From the NCBI GenBank assembly GCA_963762865.1, contig CAVXNC010000022.1, positions 62,001-126,000 on the forward strand: a stretch of DNA of 64,000 nucleotides, written 5' to 3'. The position numbers and the translations under genes were made by a program. The notes under the pieces were generated by a model. That model did no database searches and was not told the origin of the DNA. It saw only the letters and a list, made by a program, of their open reading frames with translations. The number at the start of each line of letters is the position of its first letter. The stretch's first letter is position 1. The stretch comes from DATHAP01 sp963762865 (lineage in GTDB: Bacteria > Actinomycetota > Actinomycetes > JACCUZ01). Shown piece by piece: positions 55,991 to 64,000 of the stretch.

Positions 55991-56593
55991 GTGACCAGAC
56001 GCGTCGTGATCGCCGAGGACGAGGCCCTGATCCGGCTCGACCTGCGGGAGATGCTCGAGGAGGAGGGCTTCGAGGTCGTCGCGGAAGCCGGGGACGGCGA
56101 GGCGGCGGTGCAGCTGGTCGAGGAGCACCGGCCCGACCTGGTCGTGATGGACGTCAAGATGCCCCGGATGGACGGCATCACCGCGGCCGAGCGGATCGCG
56201 TCGGCCCGGCTGGCGCCGGTGGTGATGCTCACCGCCTTCTCCCAGCGCGAGCTGGTCGAGCGTGCCCGGGCCGCCGGCGCGATGGCCTACCTGGTCAAGC
56301 CCTTCGGCAAGGCCGACCTGCTGCCGGCGGTCGAGATGGCGATGAGCCGGTTCGACGAGCTGGTGACCCTGGAGGCCGAGGTGGTCGACCTGCGGGACCG
56401 CCTGGAGACCCGCAAGCTCGTCGACCGGGCCAAGGGGATCCTGCAGGCGCGCTTCGGGCTGGACGAGGCGGCGGCCTACCGGTGGGTCCAGCGGACGTCC
56501 ATGGACCGGCGGATGACCATGCGCCAGGTGGCCGACCTGGTGATCGCCGACGGCGCCGTCGGGGGCGCTCAGGAGCCCGTCACGGACCGTTAG
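55991..56593 (+). CDS. pdtaR: ANTAR-domain response regulator (PdtaR-like)
   Basis: 200 residues from a GTG at 55991. A receiver domain (VIAEDEALIRLDLREML, VMDVKMPRMDGITA with phospho-Asp, MLTAFSQ, YLVKPFG) is followed by a coiled segment and an ANTAR RNA-binding domain (RKLVDRAKGILQARFGLDEA, MRQVADLVI). Such regulators are phosphorylated by a PdtaS-type kinase and bind hairpins in mRNA leaders to block termination. It sits upstream of livK, as in other actinomycetes. Confidence 0.92.
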   Translation: MTRRVVIAEDEALIRLDLREMLEEEGFEVVAEAGDGEAAVQLVEEHRPDLVVMDVKMPRMDGITAAERIASARLAPVVMLTAFSQRELVERARAAGAMAYLVKPFGKADLLPAVEMAMSRFDELVTLEAEVVDLRDRLETRKLVDRAKGILQARFGLDEAAAYRWVQRTSMDRRMTMRQVADLVIADGAVGGAQEPVTDR

Positions 56594-56746
56594 GTCACGA
56601 CTTGGCAACGACGTTGCACCCATTCGGGGCGGACCGGCGCATCCTGAGCGCGGACTTCGGTAGGTTCCCGGGGTCAGGAAGCCCCCTGATGCGGTCCCGA
56701 GGCTCCCCTGCCGCCGCGGCCGCGAACCCTTACAAGGAGATGGTTC

Positions 56747-58021
56747 ATGATCCGCCCCACCCCGCTCTGGCGGTCGGTCGCGGTCCTGGGTGTCGCCGGC
56801 CTCGTGCTCACCGCATGCGGTGGTGACGACGGCGACACCACGGCCGAGCCCAAGGACAACGCGTCGAGCTCTGCGCCCGCCGCCAAGGGCGACGGCACGC
56901 TCAAGATCGGCACGCTGCTCCCGCAGACCGGTTCGCTCGCGTTCCTCGGCCCGCCCGAGTTCGCCGGAGTCGACCTGGCTGTCCAGGACATCAACGACGC
57001 CGGTGGCGTCAACGGCACGCCGGTCGAGGTCACCCACTCGGACTCCGGTGACACCTCCACCGACACCGCGTCGCAGTCGGTCGACCGACTGCTCTCCAAC
57101 GACGTCGACGCTGTCATCGGCGCCGCGTCGTCCAGCGTGTCGCTCTCGGTGATCGACAAGATCGTCGCCGCGGGCGTCCTCGAGATCTCGCCGGCCAACA
57201 CCTCCGACGAGCTCACCAAGTACGACGACAAGGGTCTGTACTTCCGCACCGCCCCGCCGGACGTCCTCCAGGGCCGGGTCCTCGGTGACCTGATCCTGGC
57301 CGACGGCAACTCGACGGTCGGCATCCTGGCGCTGCAGGACGCATACGGCACCGGCCTGGCCGACAGCACCACCCAGTCGATCACCGACGGTGGTGGCGAG
57401 GTCGTCGAGACCGTCGTCTACGACCCGAAGGCCGCCAGCTTCTCGACCGAGGTCGGCAAGATCAAGGCCGCGGACCCGGAGGCCATCGCGGTCATCGCGT
57501 TCGACGAGACCAAGAAGATCATCCCCGAGATCGTCAAGCAGGGCATCGGCCCCGACGCCAAGAAGATCTACTTCGTCGACGGCAACCTGGCCGGCTACGA
57601 CAAGGACTTCCCGAAGGGCACCCTCGAGGGCGTCAAGGGCACCCTGCCGGGTGTCGCGGCGACCGACGAGTTCAAGGCCCGGCTGACCGACCTCAAGTCG
57701 GACCTGACCGAGTTCGCCTACGCGCCGGAGTCCTACGACGCGACGATCCTGGTCGCCCTGGCCGCCACGGCGGCCGGTGACGACTCGGGTGAGTCGATCG
57801 CGTCGGCGATGCAGGACGTCAGCACCGGCGGCACGAAGTGCACCTCCTACCAGGAGTGTGTCGACCTGCTGGGCAACGACGAGGACATCGACTACGACGG
57901 CGTCAGCGGTCCGGTCGAGTTCAACGACGCCGGTGACCCCAGCGAGGCCACCATCGGCATCTACCAGTACGGCGCCGACAACACCTACACCTTCGTCGAG
58001 GGCAAGGCCGGCAAGATCTGA
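56747..58021 (+). CDS. livK: Branched-chain amino-acid ABC transporter substrate-binding lipoprotein (LivK-like)
   Basis: 424 residues from an ATG at 56747 with AAGGAGA upstream. Lipobox LTAC near residue 23, then a type I periplasmic binding protein: GTLLPQTGSLAFLGPPEF, VDLAVQDINDAGGVNG, VIGAASSSVSLSVIDKI and EFAYAPESYDATILVALA. It is convergent with livF but surely its partner. A strong terminator lies between the two. Confidence 0.92.
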   Translation: MIRPTPLWRSVAVLGVAGLVLTACGGDDGDTTAEPKDNASSSAPAAKGDGTLKIGTLLPQTGSLAFLGPPEFAGVDLAVQDINDAGGVNGTPVEVTHSDSGDTSTDTASQSVDRLLSNDVDAVIGAASSSVSLSVIDKIVAAGVLEISPANTSDELTKYDDKGLYFRTAPPDVLQGRVLGDLILADGNSTVGILALQDAYGTGLADSTTQSITDGGGEVVETVVYDPKAASFSTEVGKIKAADPEAIAVIAFDETKKIIPEIVKQGIGPDAKKIYFVDGNLAGYDKDFPKGTLEGVKGTLPGVAATDEFKARLTDLKSDLTEFAYAPESYDATILVALAATAAGDDSGESIASAMQDVSTGGTKCTSYQECVDLLGNDEDIDYDGVSGPVEFNDAGDPSEATIGIYQYGADNTYTFVEGKAGKI

Positions 58022-58076
58022 CGATCATCTGAGGATCTCGTCGGCTCCTGACGGAGTCGTACGTCGCAGAGGGGCT

Positions 58077-58101
58077 CGGCCTTCGTGGCCGGGCCCCTCT
58101 G
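58077..58101. terminator. Bidirectional terminator between livK and livF
   Basis: CAGAGGGG and CCCCTCTG arms, extended by GGCC pairs around a TTCG loop. It lies between convergent genes. Confidence 0.8.
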
Positions 58102-58188
58102 TCATGCCGGGCGAAATGTCGTGCCGCGTGAACGAGCCAGCCACAGCCCGTGGCTACTCGTGGCTACTCGGGCTACAGCGTGGCGTGC

Positions 58189-59072
<884 letters not shown>

Positions 59073-59076
<4 letters not shown>

Positions 59077-60086
59077 GAGCCATCCTCCTTGTCGGCGCGC
59101 TCTCGCTCGGCGCGCTCCTGCTCGAGAGCCTCCTCGGCCTCGGCGAGGATCTTCTGCTCCTCCTCCTCGGTGAGCGGTGCGTCGTGGTGCGACCCGAGGT
59201 AGGCGTCGATGACCCGCGGGTCGCCCATCACCGAGTCGGGTGGTCCCTCCGCGATCACCACGCCCTGCGCCATCACGATCACCCAGTCGGAGATGTCGCG
59301 GACCATGTCCATGTCGTGCTCCACGAAGAGCACGGTCATGCCGTCCTCACGCAGGTCCTTGACGTGCCCGAGCAGCGACTGTGTCAGTGCGGGGTTCACA
59401 CCGGCCATCGGCTCGTCGAGCATGACCATCTGCGGCTCGACCATCAGTGCCCGGGCCATCTCCAGCAGCTTGCGCTGCCCGCCGGACAGGCTGCCGGCGA
59501 AGTCCTCGCGCTTGGTGTCGAGCTTGAACCGGGCGAGCAGGTCGTCGGCGCGCTCGGTGATCTCGCGCTCCTGGTCCTTCCAGATGCTGTGCAGCAGCGC
59601 CCGGAAGACGTTCTCGCCCTTCTGGCCGGTCGCGCCGAGACGCATGTTCTCGATGACGGTCAGCTTGGACAGCGCCTTGGTGAGCTGGAAGGTGCGGACC
59701 ATTCCTCGCCGGGCCACCCGGTGGGCAGGGACGCCGGAGAGCGACCTCCCCTCGAAGGACCAGGTGCCGGAGCTCGGCTGGTCGAAGCCGGTCAGCAGGT
59801 TGAAGAACGTTGTCTTGCCGGCGCCGTTCGGGCCGATCAGCGCGGTGATGGCGCCGCGCTGGATCTCGACGTGCTCCACGTCGACGGCAGTCAGGCCACC
59901 GAACTGCCGCACGACGCTGTCGGCCACCAGGATCGGGTCCGGCTTCGGGGCGCCCGGCTCGTGCGGGACGTCCTTGAGCGCCTCGGAGGCGGCGTCCTTG
60001 CGCTCGCGGCGGGTGCCGGTCGCAGCCCGGCCGGGCGACGGCTGGGCCGGTCCGGTCGACTGCTCGGTCGACGGGTCAGCGGGCAT
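59073..60086 (-). CDS. livG: Branched-chain amino-acid ABC transporter ATPase LivG
   Basis: 337 residues. IGPNGAGKTTFFNLLTGFD, LSGGQRKLLEMARAL and MVMLDEPMAGVNP mark the ATPase, with the LivG-type C-terminal FVEHDMDMV region. Charged extensions lie at both ends. It overlaps livM by 11 bases. Confidence 0.93.
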
Positions 60087-61068
60087 CGAGCGCGATCTCC
60101 CTCCGGTCGCCGAAGATCCCCTGGGGACGGAAGATCATCAGCAGCATGAGCAGCAGCCCGACCAGCATGAACCGGAACTGGCCGACCTGCGTGTTGTTGA
60201 TGACCGACGACGAGATGTAGCCGGCGTCGATCGCCTCGTTCAGGATGTTGTCGGTCAGCGAGAGCAGCACCCAGAAGATCATCGCACCGACGACCGGGGC
60301 ACCGACGCGGGCCGCGCCGCCCAGGATCAGGACGGTGTAGGCGAAGAACGTCGTGTCGGTGCCGAAGATGTCGGGCTGGATGGAGTTCTGCCCGAGGCCG
60401 TAGATGAAGCCGCCGAGGCAGCCGAGCACGCCACCGATGATCAGGCTCTGCATCTTGTAGGCGTAGACGTTCTTGCCGAGGCTGCGCACGGCGTCCTCGT
60501 CCTCGCGGATCGCCTTGATGACCCGGCCCCACGGGCTGCGCATCAGCAGGTAGACGACCAGGCAGGAGAGCCCGACGAGGATCCAGCCGACGGTGAGAAT
60601 CCACATCTGGGACTCGTTGAAGCCCAAGCGGCCGATGTCGTACCGGCCGTCCGGGTAGGGGTTGAGGGCGTAGAAGTCCTCGGAGAAGGCCTGCCGCCCG
60701 TCGGAGCCGCCGAGGGTGTCCTCGAAGGTCACCGACCGCGCGACGAGCCGGATGATCTCTGCCGCCGCGATCGTCACGATCGCGAGGTAGTCGGCCCTCA
60801 GCCGCAGGGTGGGCACGCCGAGCAGCAGGGCGAGCAGGACTGCCGCCGCGAGGCCGATGCCGATGCCGAGCCACAGCGACAGGTCGAACGTCTGCACCGT
60901 GACGGCCATGCCGTAGGCCGCCACGGCGAGGAAGCCGGACTGCCCGAAGTTCAGCAGGCCGGTGTAGCCGAAGTGCACGTTGAGGCCGATCGCGGCGAGG
61001 GCGAAGACGACTGCCTGTATGCCGATGGACGCCTCGAGGGCGTTGGTGATGATCCGGGTCCAGTCCAC
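60076..61068 (-). CDS. livM: Branched-chain amino-acid ABC transporter permease LivM
   Basis: 330 residues from a GTG at 61068, about nine helices. GLNVHFGYTGLLNFGQSGF near the N-terminus and the ATPase-coupling loop GRVIKAIREDEDAVRSLGKN are LivM hallmarks. It forms the membrane channel with LivH. Confidence 0.93.
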   Translation of the reverse strand: MDWTRIITNALEASIGIQAVVFALAAIGLNVHFGYTGLLNFGQSGFLAVAAYGMAVTVQTFDLSLWLGIGIGLAAAVLLALLLGVPTLRLRADYLAIVTIAAAEIIRLVARSVTFEDTLGGSDGRQAFSEDFYALNPYPDGRYDIGRLGFNESQMWILTVGWILVGLSCLVVYLLMRSPWGRVIKAIREDEDAVRSLGKNVYAYKMQSLIIGGVLGCLGGFIYGLGQNSIQPDIFGTDTTFFAYTVLILGGAARVGAPVVGAMIFWVLLSLTDNILNEAIDAGYISSSVINNTQVGQFRFMLVGLLLMLLMIFRPQGIFGDRREIALDAR

Positions 61069-61083
61069 GTCGAGGTCTCCGTC

Positions 61084-62388
61084 CTAGCCGACCCGCTGCG
61101 CGCGGCCGAGGATGCCCTGCGGCCGGACGAGGAGGATGACGATCAAGATGCCCAGGGCTCCGACGTTCTTCAGCTCGACGGGGATCCACAGGGTCGAGAC
61201 CGTGATGAAGAGGCCGACCACGATGGAGCCGACCAGCGCGCCGTACGCCGTCCCGAGGCCGCCCAAGGTCACGGCCGCGAAGATCAGCAGCAGGATCTGG
61301 AAGCCCATCTGGAAGTTGATGCCCTGCGACAGGCCCAGCAGGATCCCGGCGAGCCCGGCGAGCGTGGCGCCGGCGACCCAGACGACGCGGATCACCCGGT
61401 CGACGTCGATGCCGGTCGCGGCAGCGAGTGCCGGGTTGTCGGACACCGCCCGGGTCGCCTTGCCGATCCTGGTGCGCAGCAGCGCGAAGATCACGGCGGC
61501 CAGAACGATGACGGCCACGGCCATGGACCAGTAGTCGCGGGCCGCCAGGTCGATCGGGCCGAGGCTGATCCCCTTCTGTCCTTGGTAGTCGGGGTACTGC
61601 CGGGTGTTGCCGGTGAACTTGTAGAGGAAGAAGTAGCGCAGGAAGATGCCGAGCCCGATGGAGACGATCATCGCCGCGATCAGGCCGGTGCCCCGCCGAC
61701 GCAGGGGTTTCCAGAGCCAGGCGTCGTTGGCCCAGCCGACCCCGGCGCAGAGCAGCAGGGCGACCGCGGCCGCCGGGAAGAACTGCAGCCCGTCGAAGTC
61801 CGGGAGGAACGGCATGTTCCCGACACTGAGCCACCAGGTGAACAGCGCGCCGATCGTCACCAGCTCGCCGTGGGCGAAGTTGGTCAGCCCGGTCGTACCG
61901 AAGATGAGGGAGAGGCCGACCGCCGCCAGCGCCAGGATCAGGCCGAACCGCAGGCCCTCCGCGGTCAGCTGCACCGCCTGCGACCACTTGCTCTGCACGT
62001 TGCGGGTGCTCTTGCCGAGCGCGAAGAGCACCGGCTTGTCCTGACCTTCGGCCACCGGCACCTTGATGGTGTCGGCGTCCGGGTTGCGCAGGGTGACGCC
62101 CTTGGGGAGCGTCTCCTGGTCGAGGGTGACCGTGAACGTGCCCGCCTGGTTGGTCTCGACGGTCCACCGGCCGTCCTCGTCGGAGGTGGCCGTCTCGTTG
62201 ACGCCGCCTGGCCCCTTCACCGTGACCTCGACGCCCGGGACGGGGACCGGGTCCGCCTTGCCCTTCGCGTTCTTCAGGAACCCGAAGATGGACTCACCCT
62301 CCGCCGCTGCCGGGCCGGCCCCGAGGCCGAGCAGGACGACGAGTGCGGACAACAGCGTCGCCAGGAACACAGCGACCTTCGTGCGCAC
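61084..62388 (-). CDS. livH: LivH permease with secreted CarboxypepD_reg/Ig-like N-terminal domain
   Basis: 434 residues, about 140 more than usual LivH. Residues 1-28 are a signal peptide (ATLLSALVVLLGLGAGPAAA). Residues about 30-115 form a small beta domain (VPGVEVTVKGPGGVNETATS, DEDGRWTVETNQAGTFTVTL) like a carboxypeptidase regulatory domain. The permease starts near 130 (LILALAAVGLSLIFGTTGLTN) and ends in VRPQGILGRAQRVG. The extra domain would face outside, where it could hold LivK or the wall. Confidence 0.9.
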   Translation of the reverse strand: MRTKVAVFLATLLSALVVLLGLGAGPAAAEGESIFGFLKNAKGKADPVPVPGVEVTVKGPGGVNETATSDEDGRWTVETNQAGTFTVTLDQETLPKGVTLRNPDADTIKVPVAEGQDKPVLFALGKSTRNVQSKWSQAVQLTAEGLRFGLILALAAVGLSLIFGTTGLTNFAHGELVTIGALFTWWLSVGNMPFLPDFDGLQFFPAAAVALLLCAGVGWANDAWLWKPLRRRGTGLIAAMIVSIGLGIFLRYFFLYKFTGNTRQYPDYQGQKGISLGPIDLAARDYWSMAVAVIVLAAVIFALLRTRIGKATRAVSDNPALAAATGIDVDRVIRVVWVAGATLAGLAGILLGLSQGINFQMGFQILLLIFAAVTLGGLGTAYGALVGSIVVGLFITVSTLWIPVELKNVGALGILIVILLVRPQGILGRAQRVG

Positions 62389-62696
62389 CAGGACACCTCC
62401 GGAGGCGAAAGGCGGTCAGTCGTACCGATCGTGGTCGTTCGGTCTTCGCGTGTGGCTCGATGGCTCAATCTGGCACGGTCGGCGTCACCGTGGGCGGGAG
62501 CATAGTGCCCAGGCCCCGGCGCCGTGGGGTGGGTGCGAAGGCTGGTGCGGCGGAAGATCATGGATCCGGCCAACTCCTCGCGCACTCCCAGGTCCAGGGC
62601 GTAGTGTCCCGCCCGGCTGTGCGGGGCAGCCCGTCCGGACCAGACCTCGCCGGCGCCGCTCGCGGGGAGGTCGCCCCGACCGATGCGGAGGATGCG
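62389..62696. promoter_or_regulatory. Divergent promoter region of the liv operon and the GNAT gene
   Basis: 308 bases. Apart from the ribosome binding site GGAGGATGCG of the GNAT gene I see no gene, repeat or clear operator. Confidence 0.4.
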
Positions 62697-63284
62697 TTGA
62701 CGCGACCTGGTGTTGTCGTCCGGGAGGCTCGCCCCGAGGACCTCCCCGCGCTGCTGGCCATGTGGGACGAGCTGCGCAGGATGGGCAGTCGCCTCGAACG
62801 CGTGATGCCCGCCGCGGACGAGAACGCCGTCCTCGACCGGCTGTCCGCCGTCGAGCACGACCCGAGCTCGCGGGCCCTGGTCGCGGTCGTCGACGGCGAG
62901 GTGGCGGGCATGACGGTGCTCAGCATCACCCCCTACGCCCCGCTGTTCGACCAGCAGGCCGTGCACGCCCACTACCTGCACGTCCGCGAGGGGTTCCGCC
63001 GGAAGGGCGTCGGCAAGGCGCTGCTGGGCGCGGCCGTCGCCTTCGCCGACGAGTCGGGGGCCGAGCACGTCATCACCAGCGTCCTGCCGCAGATGCGCGA
63101 GACGCAGCGGTTCTACGCCCGGCTCGGCTTCGGTCCGGTGGTCGTACGTCGCTCCGCCCCGGTGAGCGTCCTCCGCCGCCGCCTGGCCGGCCCGGTCGGC
63201 GCGGCCGAGCACGTCGTCGCCCGCCGGCGCACGCTTCGCCGCGTACGGGCCGCAGTCGCCCGGACCGCGGACCAGTCGTACTGA
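62697..63284 (+). CDS. GNAT family N-acetyltransferase
   Basis: 195 residues from a TTG at 62697, chosen for GGAGGATGCG upstream. VREARPEDLPALLAMWDEL opens the fold and VREGFRRKGVGKALLGAAV is the acetyl-CoA loop (RxxGxG/A). RFYARLGFGPVVV closes it. A basic Arg-rich tail follows. The substrate is unknown. Confidence 0.88.
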   Translation: MTRPGVVVREARPEDLPALLAMWDELRRMGSRLERVMPAADENAVLDRLSAVEHDPSSRALVAVVDGEVAGMTVLSITPYAPLFDQQAVHAHYLHVREGFRRKGVGKALLGAAVAFADESGAEHVITSVLPQMRETQRFYARLGFGPVVVRRSAPVSVLRRRLAGPVGAAEHVVARRRTLRRVRAAVARTADQSY

Positions 63285-63321
63285 CGGCGTACGGGCGCTC
63301 TGTCAGGACCCGGACGGCGGC

Positions 63322-63750
63322 TCAGCGGGCGGGCGGGCGGTCCCGCAGCAGGCAGGTGATCCGCGACGTGCACACCCGCTTGCCGTCCTCGTCGGTGATC
63401 GCGACCTCGTAGCTCACGATCGTCGACCCCGCGTTGATCGGTGTCGCTGTGCCCGTCACCAGGCCCCTGCGGGCGGCCCGGTGGTGCGTCGCGTTGATGT
63501 CCAGGCCGACGGCCACCCGCTCGGGCCCGGCGTGCAGGGCCGCGCCGATCGAGCCCAGGGTCTCTGCCAGGACGACCGACGCACCGCCGTGCAGCAGGCC
63601 GTAGGGCTGGGTGTTGCCCTCGACCGGCATGGTCGCGACCAGCCGGTCCGGGGCCGCCTCGAGGATCTGGATGCCCATCCGCTCGGCGAGGGTCCCGACG
63701 CTCATCGCGCGGACCGCCTCGAGCAGCTCTTCGGGGGTCGGTGATGCCAC
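63322..63750 (-). CDS. Hotdog-fold thioesterase (PaaI/MenI-like)
   Basis: 142 residues from a GTG at 63750; a longer frame to 63816 overlaps the polA start. The hotdog motif NTQPYGLLHGGASVVLAETL has the expected Gln/His-Gly-Gly and catalytic acid positions. It hydrolyses an acyl-CoA or aids menaquinone synthesis. It is divergent from polA, as in other actinomycetes. Confidence 0.88.
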   Translation of the reverse strand: MASPTPEELLEAVRAMSVGTLAERMGIQILEAAPDRLVATMPVEGNTQPYGLLHGGASVVLAETLGSIGAALHAGPERVAVGLDINATHHRAARRGLVTGTATPINAGSTIVSYEVAITDEDGKRVCTSRITCLLRDRPPAR

Positions 63751-63796
63751 GACGGGGATCGTAGGGGTGTCGGGCGGCGCGGCTAGGGTCGGAGCC

Positions 63797-64000
63797 GTGA
63801 CGGACCCGACTGACACGGCCGACCAGCGCGGCGGGAAGCTCCTCCTGCTCGACGGGCACTCGCTGGCCTACCGCGCCTTCTACGCCCTCCCGGTCGAGAA
63901 CTTCTCCACCACCACCGGGCAGTCGACCAACGCGGTCTACGGCTTCACCTCGATGCTGATCAACCTGCTTCGCGACGAGCAGCCGTCACACGTCGCCGTC
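63797..64000 (+). CDS. polA: DNA polymerase I, N-terminal fragment
   Basis: 68 codons from a GTG at 63797; the gene continues past the right edge. LLLLDGHSLAYRAFYALPVE and TNAVYGFTSMLINLLRDEQP are the start of the 5'-3' exonuclease domain. It is the main repair polymerase; a second family A polymerase lies at 40532-42352. Confidence 0.93.
   Translation, partial: MTDPTDTADQRGGKLLLLDGHSLAYRAFYALPVENFSTTTGQSTNAVYGFTSMLINLLRDEQPSHVAV

Noticed and set aside
59209..62505. A 1098-codon open frame opposite the liv genes
   Set aside because: Composition is that of an antisense shadow (Asp/Gly/Val/Gln/Arg-rich), and the liv genes on the other strand are certain.

Overview
This window is very GC-rich and gene-dense and comes from the chromosome of an actinomycete. 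The evidence is two F420-type LLM oxidoreductases, a resuscitation-promoting-factor-like transglycosylase behind a c-di-AMP (ydaO-type) riboswitch, an ANTAR response regulator next to a branched-chain amino-acid ABC cassette and polA (a familiar actinobacterial gene order), frequent GTG starts, and an 'RRHVDL' sulfur-gene leader peptide. I cannot fix the family; a Nocardioidaceae-, Kineosporiales- or Frankia-related lineage would all fit.

Layout. 1-9.4 kb: secreted and envelope functions (GH15 fragment, M28 peptidase, CapA phosphatase, multicopper oxidase, PQQ sugar dehydrogenase, heme peroxidase, xthA, SH3/M15-like cell-wall protein). 9.5-13.2 kb: a RecQ helicase with a phosphoribosyltransferase-like tail, then a sulfur locus with leader peptide, cysteine dioxygenase and an unusual rhodanese/winged-helix fusion. 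13.2-25.6 kb: LLM oxidoreductase between two related hairpins, phosphoglucomutase, PAS/GAF/SpoIIE phosphatase, DEAD-box helicase, GH3, PAC2 protein, alternative-oxidase-like diiron protein, HtrA protease, and a 329-bp gap holding a candidate structured RNA. 25.7-33.3 kb: a LacI-controlled sugar locus (binding protein, two permeases, PF10091-type glycosidase, GH39) carrying several apparent single-base shifts. 33.4-47.9 kb: alcohol dehydrogenase, citrate synthase, GGDEF-EAL protein, acyl-ACP desaturase, Rieske membrane protein, PolA-like exonuclease/polymerase, aldo/keto reductase, ArfB, riboswitch plus Rpf, acylphosphatase, LLM, matrixin and a small secreted protein.

47.9-55.85 kb is a genomic island. 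A 23-bp direct repeat, identical to the 3' end of a tRNA gene with a CAA (Leu) anticodon, bounds it at 47937-47959 and 55828-55850. Inside are MarR/quinone-oxidoreductase and TetR/metallo-hydrolase divergent pairs with visible operators, a kinase remnant, an MFS transporter, an FN3-type secreted protein and an alpha/beta hydrolase lipoprotein. Only the oxidoreductase and the MFS gene look intact; the others carry frameshifts, a nonsense codon or truncation, and no integrase is visible. It reads as an old, decaying insertion.

55.9-64 kb returns to conserved chromosome: pdtaR-like regulator, livK, livFGMH (LivH has an extra secreted N-terminal domain), a GNAT, a hotdog thioesterase, and the first 68 codons of polA running off the end.

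The items most worth a second look are the sulfur locus with its leader and fusion regulator, the tRNA-bounded island, the structured RNA candidate at 22018-22140, the RecQ-PRT fusion and the LivH fusion.
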